This document shows positions 34,899 through 43,365 of a stretch of DNA of 64,000 nt, in pieces; within the stretch, counting starts at the first letter, position 1, and each line of letters opens with the position of its first letter. This DNA is from Paenibacillus sp. W2I17 (lineage in GTDB: Bacteria; Bacillota; Bacilli; Paenibacillales; Paenibacillaceae): assembly GCF_030815985.1 (NCBI RefSeq), contig NZ_JAUSXM010000001.1, positions 2,728,001-2,792,000 on the forward strand, in the 5' to 3' direction. A program made the position numbers and the translations under genes. Under the pieces are notes generated by a model, which worked only from the letters and a program-made list of their open reading frames with translations, was not told the origin of the DNA and did no database searches.

Positions 34899-35909
34899 TT
34901 AACCCACTACACCAGAACGTTCAATGCTCTCAACGAAATAGCGCTGTACAAACAGATACAGAATAATCAGCGGTGCAATCGCCAGCAAAATGCCTGTATC
35001 CACGATCATCGCCACATAGTTCGGATCAGCCTTGATGCCCGAGTTAGAACCAAAGCCCATCAGTTGCGGAATCAACTGGTTCGCCTGTGCAGGCAAGGAA
35101 GCCACCTTCAGTGAGATCAGTGGACTTTCACTCATGAATAATGCCGAATAGAAGGTATCGTTATACTGCCATACAAACGAAAACAGAATAACCGTAATCA
35201 ACGGCGAGATTGCATTGGGCAGCATGATTCGGGCAAACGTTTTGAATCCGCCTGCACCGTCAATCAGTGCGGCCTCCTCGATTTCCTTCGGCATCCCCTT
35301 GAAAAACTGCCGGAAGATATAGATGAATAGCCCCGCCTTCAGCCCTCCTGCCGTAGCAGCCGTAATCATTGAAGGCCAGTACGTATTGAGCAGGTTAATC
35401 CCGTTTTTCCCCGTGAACAACTGGATGATGCCCATAAAGTCGAAGCTGCGGAAATGCAGATACATCGGTACCATAAGCGTACTTGTCGGAACCAGAATAG
35501 TCAGAATCACCAGGATGAATAGCACATTGCTACCCGGAAACGAGAACCGGGCGAAGCCGTATCCGGCAAGTGCACAGGATATGGCTGTCAGAAGCGTTGT
35601 GATGGTAACAAAGAATAAGGTGTTCGCCAGCAAGGGCATAAAATCCATCACTTGGGCTGCAAGCCGGATGTTATCCAGTGTAAAATGCTGGGGAATCATA
35701 TAGATCGTCGGATTGTAGATATCCTGCTTATCCTTGAACGCGACTGAAACTTTGAGAAATAACGGATATAAAATAATAAATGAAATGCCGATGACCAGTG
35801 CATATCTGAAAATGGAATAGAGAAGGTCCGATGTCTTGTTTCGTACCCGCTGCATGTGGTAATTCTGTTTTGGAACCACCACCATGCGATCTGTTCCTGA
35901 CGCAGCCAT
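34899..35909 (-). CDS. Carbohydrate ABC transporter permease, MalG type (pair 1)
   Basis: 336 residues, six transmembrane segments, with the ATPase-coupling EAA loop EEAALIDGAGGFKTFARIMLP. An N-terminal extension (about 30 residues) precedes the first helix. GGGAGG lies 10 bases before the ATG. It pairs with the MalF-type permease whose stop is 28 bases upstream, and it lies ahead of the GH26 gene. No ATPase gene is present in the locus. Confidence 0.9.
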   Translation of the reverse strand: MAASGTDRMVVVPKQNYHMQRVRNKTSDLLYSIFRYALVIGISFIILYPLFLKVSVAFKDKQDIYNPTIYMIPQHFTLDNIRLAAQVMDFMPLLANTLFFVTITTLLTAISCALAGYGFARFSFPGSNVLFILVILTILVPTSTLMVPMYLHFRSFDFMGIIQLFTGKNGINLLNTYWPSMITAATAGGLKAGLFIYIFRQFFKGMPKEIEEAALIDGAGGFKTFARIMLPNAISPLITVILFSFVWQYNDTFYSALFMSESPLISLKVASLPAQANQLIPQLMGFGSNSGIKADPNYVAMIVDTGILLAIAPLIILYLFVQRYFVESIERSGVVG

Positions 35910-35937
35910 AATCTGAAGCCTCCCTCAACGTTAACCG

Positions 35938-36837
35938 TCAGTTGTAATGAACCCGCCTTGACAACACCCAGCCCACTACGATCAGTACAAGGCCAATCAC
36001 CAGTGTGTACAGCCAGGACATCGCCGAGCTTAAGCCAAAGTTCTGGGTTTTGAATGCGGTCTGATAGATGGCCTGTGTGACTGGACTCCCGGCAAATGAA
36101 TCAATAATGGTATAGATGACATTTGTCAGAATCAACGGACTGACCATGGGAAATGTAATCTTCCAGAATGATTCATAGGCAGTAGCCCCTTCGATCTTCG
36201 CAACCTCATACATTGATCCCGGCACCGATTGCAGCGCGGCGAGGAAGATCAAAATCTGGACGCCAGAGCTGCTAATAATCTCATAGATCCGCATGATGGC
36301 TTCTACAATGTAATCCACATAGGCCATCGGCAATCCCACATCCGCCAGCATCCGCACAATGGACACCACATTGAACGAAGCCCCGCCATCTGCAGATGCA
36401 TCGACCGCACTTGCATCTCCCATCAGATTGATTAATCCCGCAGATTCAGCTGCTGCAACTGCACTGGAAGCCAGAATAACCGGCAAGAAGAAGATTGCAC
36501 GTGCCATCGTTCTGCCTCTGAACTTCTGGTTAAGTAGTGTCGCCGTAAACAGACTGAAGAACAAAATCATCGGCACATTCAGCAGCATCGCTCCAACCGA
36601 GTCAACCAGAATCCGGTTGAACGTCGCATCAACCAGAAGCGCATCCTTAAAATTTTTAAATCCAACGTATTCCAGAACGTACCCGCCCGGAGCAACGGAC
36701 AGATTACTCAGACTGAATCGAATCGATTGCAGGAGTGGCGTAGCAAAGAGGAAGATGAAACCGACCAGCCACGGCGATATAAATGCAAGTCCAAGCAGCG
36801 CTCTCCGTGACTTCAGCGATAATCGAATGGTTCTCAT
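35938..36837 (-). CDS. Sugar ABC transporter permease, MalF type (pair 1)
   Basis: 299 residues with six predicted membrane helices and the EAA loop YEVAKIEGATAYESFWKITFP. The N-terminal LLGLAFISPWLVGFIFLF is typical of binding-protein-dependent MalF-like subunits. The start overlaps the DUF5696 stop by 4 bases, so translation is coupled to that gene. It forms a heterodimer with the downstream MalG-type permease by analogy. Confidence 0.9.
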   Translation of the reverse strand: MRTIRLSLKSRRALLGLAFISPWLVGFIFLFATPLLQSIRFSLSNLSVAPGGYVLEYVGFKNFKDALLVDATFNRILVDSVGAMLLNVPMILFFSLFTATLLNQKFRGRTMARAIFFLPVILASSAVAAAESAGLINLMGDASAVDASADGGASFNVVSIVRMLADVGLPMAYVDYIVEAIMRIYEIISSSGVQILIFLAALQSVPGSMYEVAKIEGATAYESFWKITFPMVSPLILTNVIYTIIDSFAGSPVTQAIYQTAFKTQNFGLSSAMSWLYTLVIGLVLIVVGWVLSRRVHYN

Positions 36838-39419
36838 CGGTTCACTCCTCCCACCACATAGTCCGTCCCGCCAACCGTTGTTCCATCCACGGTTACTGCA
36901 TCCGCATTGTAATTCACAAGGATGGATGTACCGCCAGTATAAGTGATCCGGACCACGCCATCCTGGATGCGTTCATGCTTCAGGATCTGCTCATTCTCCA
37001 GTTCTCCCAGCACTTCATTGGCCTGCTTATACAAGGCAACAGCGTCATCTACCCAATATGCATACTCCGTTGCGTAGGCCGAATCATAATTCGTCAGCTT
37101 CAGCCTGGATGATGGTTCATAGGTCCATTGAAAATACGGAGCTGCCCCAAGCTCCAGGCTGCGCAGTAACTGTTTGCGGAGATCCTGATCCCCCGACGTG
37201 TTCATCGGAGATGCCGCATAGTTCATGTATCCATGAATAACCATCGCATAAAAAGGAACTTCTTCATCGGTAATATTGAAGCGACTTGATCCTGCGGGTA
37301 CATTCACAACATGTTGTGCATTTCCCCAAGCGTAGCTATTTGCGGCAGATATCATCAAGTTCGGATAGGACTGTTCCAGCTGTCCCAGCTGTTCCTTCAC
37401 AATGTGCTTCGCCGTCTCCCGATGAATCACCCGGCTATCCCGATAATCGGAAGTCAGGACTTGCCCAAGATCACGGAGGGATAATCCGCCGAGGTCCAGT
37501 TGATTGTATTTGTCAGCAAACTCACCCACTACATAAGGAAGCTTGGCCGCTGAGAGCAAATAATAGCTGTCCCTACTCTGATCCATGCGATTAAGCGCAG
37601 GATTGTATGGATACAGTTCTGCTGTCTCCTTTGTGACAAACCGCGCTGCATCCGAGGAAGGGGCAAAACGCATATCATCGTGATAAATGTGCTGGAAAGC
37701 CACATCCGGGAACAAAGCTCCACCCGACTGCTCAAGTTTAGCGGACAACGCTTGCAGCTCGGAACGACTGCCTACTTCACTGTCCAACTTCACCTGGGTT
37801 GGCGTATGATGGCTGATGCCACCACCGAACCATCCCTGATACCGCATTTGTACGCGGTTCACACCATCCTGCTGTAACTTCGCCGCCATTTCGGTGGCCT
37901 GTTCGTACGTCGTCATGGCTAAGGTGGTCCGATAGGGCACACTCAGGAACGAAGCCTTTTTGTCCACTGCACCAAGTACATCCAGATAGAACGGCAACTC
38001 CGTCTGTTCTGGGAGCGGCTTCAGTACATCCTGCTCGATCAACTGCTGCTGATACAGGCGGGCCATACCCGAGTAACTGGCATCTTCTCCATGAAGGAAA
38101 TGATAACGGACCTGAATATCTCCACGGAAAGGCTCATCGCTAAGCAGCTGAATCTCCTGCATTTTCTGCGAGGTGTACATCTCCAGTTCATCCTCCCCCC
38201 GCAGGGAGAAGGTCGCATGAACGTGGTTGTAACTGTTCTGCCTGCCTCCAATATCCGCAGAGATACTGGCAATGCCGTCCCCTTTTTCAATCACCGCAAA
38301 CCAGGCATTCTCCCCGTTCTTCAGACCAAACACAGGCATATACGCGGATTCACTAACCTGAGGACGACTGAGCGAATTATCATTGGGATCTGCGCCATAG
38401 ACACGCTGTACATACTGCTCTTCCTGGGTTTTCCCGTTGTTCAGGTGGATCAGGCTGCCGGAACCGTCAGGCACGAGCATATAACCCTCGCCCTTTGTAT
38501 CCGCAGCACCAAAGTAAGCGAGCAAATCAATGTTCCGAATGCGGTATTGCCCACTTTCTTCTATTTGGCCCAGAGGTACAGTCACAACAAGCGCCCCTTG
38601 ATCCAGCCGGTATTCGACAGAAATGACGAAGCTGGGCTTATCCGACACACCTCCGCCTTCAACCCCGTTCTCCTGATTGTCAAAAGCCAGATCGTCCGCC
38701 GTGTAACCCGCCGTCTCAAAGGCACCCAGCATCTTGTTCAGCACAAGTTGCTTCGAAATCTGTCCATCCAGCCGTTCCAGAATATCCGGATTGTTCTTGG
38801 TTGGATAATATCGGGCAGATGTGTATCTTGCGACAGTAGCATCCAGCTTGGAAAGAACCTTCTCCTCCAGTCGCTGCTTGCTGATCAACTTCGGTAGTGC
38901 ATCAATACCAAGTGATGTATCACCAAGCGTATAGTTCACCCGAATGCCCTGATCAATCTGGCCCACTGTGAATTGTTTGTTGCTAATACTCGAACTGAAA
39001 TTCGGAAAATTCTCCAGTGTGCCCATCGCATCCCGGAAAGACACGTTCAACTGGGAGGACAGCACTTCTTTTTCATACGCGGAAGCAAGAGCGTCCTCAG
39101 CCCGTTCTTTCGGATTGCTGTACCAGATCTCTCCACTTTCCCCGTCACGTACTGCAATTTCCGTTGTCTCCTCGTTATAGTACAGGGCGAGTCTCTGATC
39201 TTCGGCGACCAGCTGCATACCAGGTACACCCTGCGAAGAGTCGCTAAGGAACTGCAACGGGTCCTCCGTGACGGGCATGGCTGTGGTTGTCGTATCCAGA
39301 TAAGCCGCGGCTTCAACGGCTGGAACCCCCCTGTTGTTTATATACAGCAGCCCGGCTGCAATCATGATTACAGCTGCACCACCAGCCAGCACCGTATATA
39401 GTCGTTGCCTTTTGTTCAC
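36834..39419 (-). CDS. DUF5696 domain protein, membrane-anchored
   Basis: 861 residues. One N-terminal hydrophobic segment (LYTVLAGGAAVIMIAAGLLYI) anchors or exports the protein. The body contains the conserved stretches LNVSFRDAMGTLENFPNFS, YMLVPDGSGSLIHLNNGK and MRYQGWFGGGISHHTP, and a late FQWTYEPSSRLKLTNYDSAY, which I associate with DUF5696. The mixed alpha/beta character and motifs like GGISHHTP suggest a TIM-barrel carbohydrate-active enzyme, but no catalytic role is established. It is coupled to the permease pair and likely acts on or presents the same polysaccharide. Confidence 0.85.
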   Translation of the reverse strand: MNKRQRLYTVLAGGAAVIMIAAGLLYINNRGVPAVEAAAYLDTTTTAMPVTEDPLQFLSDSSQGVPGMQLVAEDQRLALYYNEETTEIAVRDGESGEIWYSNPKERAEDALASAYEKEVLSSQLNVSFRDAMGTLENFPNFSSSISNKQFTVGQIDQGIRVNYTLGDTSLGIDALPKLISKQRLEEKVLSKLDATVARYTSARYYPTKNNPDILERLDGQISKQLVLNKMLGAFETAGYTADDLAFDNQENGVEGGGVSDKPSFVISVEYRLDQGALVVTVPLGQIEESGQYRIRNIDLLAYFGAADTKGEGYMLVPDGSGSLIHLNNGKTQEEQYVQRVYGADPNDNSLSRPQVSESAYMPVFGLKNGENAWFAVIEKGDGIASISADIGGRQNSYNHVHATFSLRGEDELEMYTSQKMQEIQLLSDEPFRGDIQVRYHFLHGEDASYSGMARLYQQQLIEQDVLKPLPEQTELPFYLDVLGAVDKKASFLSVPYRTTLAMTTYEQATEMAAKLQQDGVNRVQMRYQGWFGGGISHHTPTQVKLDSEVGSRSELQALSAKLEQSGGALFPDVAFQHIYHDDMRFAPSSDAARFVTKETAELYPYNPALNRMDQSRDSYYLLSAAKLPYVVGEFADKYNQLDLGGLSLRDLGQVLTSDYRDSRVIHRETAKHIVKEQLGQLEQSYPNLMISAANSYAWGNAQHVVNVPAGSSRFNITDEEVPFYAMVIHGYMNYAASPMNTSGDQDLRKQLLRSLELGAAPYFQWTYEPSSRLKLTNYDSAYATEYAYWVDDAVALYKQANEVLGELENEQILKHERIQDGVVRITYTGGTSILVNYNADAVTVDGTTVGGTDYVVGGVNR

Positions 39420-39433
39420 GGATGCCGCCTCCT

Positions 39434-40060
39434 TTAGGTCCGAAAAATCAACTCACGGTAAATGTTATAACCGAATTCGTACAACTGTTGCAGCATGCTG
39501 AAGACGAGAGCACCAAGGAATACGATAATGCCCATCACAATGAGCGTTAGAACCATCGTAATGATCGTTCTAATCACCGTGTACTGGTGCACCGTCATCA
39601 TGCCAATGAACAGAAGCAACACAAACCAGAAGAACGCGATGCTATTAAAAAGATAATAAAAAGCAGTCTCCTCCTGCACCATGAACCGGCTGATTACGAT
39701 CATCGGGGCATAGATCAGAATAACCGGAATGAGCGAGTAACCTGTCGCCAGAACGATTTCTCTGAATTTCCCTTCCCCTTCCATCAAAGTCGTTACTGCC
39801 CAATTGGCTGTGCACCATAGAAAGAATGGCACTGCAACCGTGGCGATCTCGATGATGCTGTTAATCGTGCGAGGATCGATGTAATTGACGAGAAATCCTG
39901 CATACTGCTTCTGCAAAATCATCATGATGATGGTGAGCACGAGCGCTGCAAAAGCAACGAGCAACCGTCCCCGGTTATCCGACTTGAGGTCCCAGAATGC
40001 ATCAATGGGGTGAAAAATGAGATGCAGCGGAAACTTAATGAAATCCTGCTTCACGATCAA
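39434..40060 (-). CDS. YIP1 family membrane protein
   Basis: 208 residues, five hydrophobic helices. FHPIDAFWDLK at the N-terminus and ATGYSLIPVILIYAP in the middle are typical of bacterial YIP1-domain proteins. Its function is unknown. The start lies 26 bases inside the end of the NHL/TPR gene, and it precedes the DUF5696 gene by 14 bases, so the three look like one envelope module. Confidence 0.85.
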   Translation of the reverse strand: MIVKQDFIKFPLHLIFHPIDAFWDLKSDNRGRLLVAFAALVLTIIMMILQKQYAGFLVNYIDPRTINSIIEIATVAVPFFLWCTANWAVTTLMEGEGKFREIVLATGYSLIPVILIYAPMIVISRFMVQEETAFYYLFNSIAFFWFVLLLFIGMMTVHQYTVIRTIITMVLTLIVMGIIVFLGALVFSMLQQLYEFGYNIYRELIFRT

Positions 40061-41501
40061 CCTGCCTCCTCCGTCTCCATTTAACCGCCACTCGGGTCAG
40101 GATCAGAATGACAATCAGCGCGATTACAGCGGTCAGGAATGTACCAAAATGTTCCTTCATCATCTCTCGCCGATGCCTCTTGAACGCCACAGAATAACTC
40201 TTGCGATCCATCCCAAGTTCGAAGTAACCCAGCGCTTCCTCGTTTTTCTTCTCCATTAATAAGGACTTGCCGATACCAATATAAGCGATGTCATAGTTGG
40301 CATTCAGCTTCAGCACTTCTCTCCAAATATTCACGGCCTCCGTGTCCTCTCCGCGATAGTGGAGTGCCACCGCTTCGTTCACACGGGAACCAAAACGGGT
40401 TGGCTCATATACGACAAGATTGTTCTTCCCCCGATCCAGAACCAAGTGGCGCTCACCGGATTGTTCAATCGCGACAGGTGTTTTGAGCGTGCCAACCTGA
40501 TTTCCTTTGCCACCATATATGTAGAGCAGATGACCTTCATCGTCGTACGTGAACACCCGGTTCTGTGTCGCATCCAATACACTGTACATGCCGTCGCCCA
40601 GCACTTTCACATCAATCAGTTTGGAGGGACCCGGATTGTTACGGAACCGGATATCGCCTTTGACGTCAACATAACCAAACCGCTTCAGCACATCTTCACC
40701 AGACGGATTCAGCCGTTTGATCGGTTCATTCGAGCCGGGATCAATATTCGTTGCATACACAAATCCTTTGTGGTCGATATCCGCATTGGAGAACTCCGTC
40801 GGGACAAACAGGACCATCTGTGCGCGCTGGGCTTTGGTTGATAACATGCGCCAGATATATTCGCCGTAGTCCCGCTCTACTTTGTTCGTACCGACATATC
40901 CGATAAATTTCCCGCTCTCGTCAAACTGCATAATCCCTTCGTATACCCCCTGTGCCACAACATACACTCGGCCTACATGATCAACCGTCAGTTTCAAGGG
41001 CTGGAACTGGAATTGGGTCGACAGGATATCCGACTCGGGCTTTGTGATGGTTTGTATCAGCTTCCCCTCTCCATCCAGAACAACCACACGACCGTTGCTT
41101 GTATCAGCGACGTATATGCGTTCTTGCTCATCCACGAACAATCCGCCCGGAAGGTTGAAGGTCTCCTTGCTGCCATCCATCATGAATCCATCAATGACGC
41201 GCAGCAGCTTAAAGTCTGGGTCCAATACAACAATTCGGCTGTTGCCACTATCCAAAATATAGATCAACCCGGAGGGTGAAACGTTCACATCACCGGGGTC
41301 TTTGAACTCACTAATGCCGAGGTCACGGCCTGATATCGTACGCTCGGGCAGATAGGCATCTGGTGAAGGTACAGCCTCTTTCCAGTAGTTGTAGTTATAA
41401 CTCTCATACGGCGCCGGGGAGGCCGCCGCAGGCACGGCATTCACCAGCAGCAGAGATACTGCCGCCAGGAGAACAAGCCATCTTTTCACTGTGCGTGCCA
41501 T
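40035..41501 (-). CDS. Secreted NHL-repeat/TPR-like protein with C-terminal membrane anchor
   Basis: 488 residues. A signal peptide ends near AAASP (residues 1-28). Residues about 60-370 form NHL beta-propeller repeats (VSPSGLIYILDSGNSRIVVLD, VDEQERIYVADTSNGRVVVLD). A TPR-like helical part follows (VNIWREVLKLNANYDIAYIGIGKSLL split across it), then one transmembrane segment (FLTAVIALIVILILTRVAV) and a basic tail. It is probably an external scaffold or sensor held at the membrane. It is between permease pair 2 and YIP1 in one operon. Confidence 0.82.
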   Translation of the reverse strand: MARTVKRWLVLLAAVSLLLVNAVPAAASPAPYESYNYNYWKEAVPSPDAYLPERTISGRDLGISEFKDPGDVNVSPSGLIYILDSGNSRIVVLDPDFKLLRVIDGFMMDGSKETFNLPGGLFVDEQERIYVADTSNGRVVVLDGEGKLIQTITKPESDILSTQFQFQPLKLTVDHVGRVYVVAQGVYEGIMQFDESGKFIGYVGTNKVERDYGEYIWRMLSTKAQRAQMVLFVPTEFSNADIDHKGFVYATNIDPGSNEPIKRLNPSGEDVLKRFGYVDVKGDIRFRNNPGPSKLIDVKVLGDGMYSVLDATQNRVFTYDDEGHLLYIYGGKGNQVGTLKTPVAIEQSGERHLVLDRGKNNLVVYEPTRFGSRVNEAVALHYRGEDTEAVNIWREVLKLNANYDIAYIGIGKSLLMEKKNEEALGYFELGMDRKSYSVAFKRHRREMMKEHFGTFLTAVIALIVILILTRVAVKWRRRRQVDREAGFH

Positions 41502-41512
41502 ATCGTTCCCCC

Positions 41513-42376
41513 TTAATCCTTCATGCCCGAGCTCGCCATCGTCTCAATGATTCGGCTCTGAGAGAAAATAAATAGCGTGATCGGCACACTCATCAAAATC
41601 AGTGCTACCGCAGCACCCGCTCCTGCCCGGGATATTCCGCCCTGAATAATCTGACCTGCTGCATAATGCAGGGTCTTGAGCTGCTCGCTGTAGATGTATC
41701 CATTCCCATCACTGCCCCATAACATCTGGAACAGCAGAATGATCAATGTCAGCCAGGCTGGCTTCACATTGGGCATAACAATGGACCAGAAGATCCGGTA
41801 TTCACTGGCACCATCAATCTTGGCTGCTTCCAGCAGCGCATCCGGGATCTGCTCCATGAACTGCTTCATCAGGTACAACCCGAGTGAATAGGCAAATGCC
41901 GGAATGATAACAGCCCAGTACGTGTCAATCCATCCGAGCCAAGACATGATCATATAGTTCGGAATGGCTGTCACCGCTGGTGTGAACATTAGTGAGAGTA
42001 CAACCACCTGGAACATGAATACTTTACCTGGAAACTTGTGTTTGGCAAGCGGGTAGGCCGCTGCGGAAGCCAGAAGCACATGGCCTACGATTCCGATACC
42101 TGTAATAAACACCGTGTTGAATATATAACGTGAGAACGGCACCCACGAGTCACTCAGCAGATTCAGCAGATCCGTAAAGTTGCTGAACGTCGGATTTTTG
42201 ACAAACAGCGTTGGTGGAAAGGTGAAAATCTCATCCAATGGTTTGAATGCATTGTTGATTGCATAGATCAGCGGCAGCACCATGAAGGCACCAAATACGA
42301 GCAGAAGGGCAAACAGGGAGAGACTTCCCGATAGCGAACGATTCACCCGCTTTTTGCCTGTCGCAATTGCAGCCAT
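41513..42376 (-). CDS. Carbohydrate ABC transporter permease, MalG type (pair 2)
   Basis: 287 residues, six membrane helices, EAA loop LEAAKIDGASEYRIFWSIVMP. It starts 2 bases after the stop of its MalF-type partner and ends 12 bases before the NHL/TPR gene. The locus therefore holds two distinct permease pairs. The motif spacing is intact, so it should be functional. Confidence 0.9.
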   Translation of the reverse strand: MAAIATGKKRVNRSLSGSLSLFALLLVFGAFMVLPLIYAINNAFKPLDEIFTFPPTLFVKNPTFSNFTDLLNLLSDSWVPFSRYIFNTVFITGIGIVGHVLLASAAAYPLAKHKFPGKVFMFQVVVLSLMFTPAVTAIPNYMIMSWLGWIDTYWAVIIPAFAYSLGLYLMKQFMEQIPDALLEAAKIDGASEYRIFWSIVMPNVKPAWLTLIILLFQMLWGSDGNGYIYSEQLKTLHYAAGQIIQGGISRAGAGAAVALILMSVPITLFIFSQSRIIETMASSGMKD

Positions 42377-42378
42377 AG

Positions 42379-43347
42379 CTATTCTCCCACCCTTCGAAGC
42401 AGTTTCTGTACCAGCAAGTTGGTGCCCACCATAATCATGAACAGCACGGTGGCAATCGCCGATGCGTATCCCATCTCAAAGCGCGTAGTACCAAAGTCGA
42501 TCAAATGGGTGACCACCGTCTCTGCCGCATAGTTCACGCTTGGGAACCCGGCCAGTGCGATCGACACATCGGCCACGGCAAACGAGGTAGTCAGCTGAAT
42601 GACTGCGCCGAACATCAACTGCGGACGCATCGAAGGCAAGGTAATGTACCATAGTTCCTGCCAGCGATTTTTGATCCCATCCACCGCTCCCGCTTCGTAC
42701 AATGTCCGGTCCACCGTCTGCAAACCAGCGATAAACGCCAGAAATCCGGTTCCGAGACTCAGCCATAGCTGCACGAGAATGAGGATGGGCATAATGTAAG
42801 CTTCCGTCTTCAGCCATTGGATTGGCTCCAGCAGAAACCCCCATTTGATCAACAGCCCATTGGCAATACCATAACGATCTCCGGAGAAGATCATCAGCCA
42901 GATAAAATACACATTGCCCGAAATGGAGGGCGCGTAGAAGATCAGCGTCATGAACGCTCTCCATTTCGGTGTTAACTCATTAATGATCCATGCGAAGACA
43001 AAACAGGCAATATAACTGATGGGCCCGGTAATAATGGCGAACAACAACGTATTCTTGATCGCAATCAGGAATACATCATCCTCCAGAAACAGACGAGTAT
43101 AGTTCTGCCAGCCAATAAAACGCGGAAATTCCAGCATGTTAAAGTAGGTGAAGCTGAGTATGATCGAGATGACAACCGGAATCACGGTAAACATGAGGAA
43201 CAGGAGCATATAAGGTGCAAGCAGAACATAGGAATGTTTGCTGGCCTTCATTTCCTGGAGCTTCCAGCTCCACCACGATTTCATGCCCATCCTTGACGCT
43301 TTCTCAGGAGGACTGTTTTGTCCGTCTCGGAGTGATATTTGTGGCAC
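42379..43347 (-). CDS. Sugar ABC transporter permease, MalF type (pair 2)
   Basis: 322 residues with an N-terminal cytoplasmic extension of about 35 residues, then six helices. The EAA loop is YEAGAVDGIKNRWQELWYITLP. It follows the carbohydrate-module/solute-binding fusion gene by 18 bases, so that fusion is its likely binding protein. Confidence 0.9.
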   Translation of the reverse strand: MPQISLRDGQNSPPEKASRMGMKSWWSWKLQEMKASKHSYVLLAPYMLLFLMFTVIPVVISIILSFTYFNMLEFPRFIGWQNYTRLFLEDDVFLIAIKNTLLFAIITGPISYIACFVFAWIINELTPKWRAFMTLIFYAPSISGNVYFIWLMIFSGDRYGIANGLLIKWGFLLEPIQWLKTEAYIMPILILVQLWLSLGTGFLAFIAGLQTVDRTLYEAGAVDGIKNRWQELWYITLPSMRPQLMFGAVIQLTTSFAVADVSIALAGFPSVNYAAETVVTHLIDFGTTRFEMGYASAIATVLFMIMVGTNLLVQKLLRRVGE

Positions 43348-43365
43348 GATTAACCCTCCCTCTGC

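Noticed and set aside
38091..38897. A 268-codon + strand frame inside the DUF5696 gene
   Set aside because: It is fully antisense to a well-supported gene, and its composition looks like reverse-strand shadow.
42476..42964. A 162-codon frame overlapping the MalF-type permease
   Set aside because: Out-of-frame shadow; the permease has an intact EAA motif and membrane pattern.
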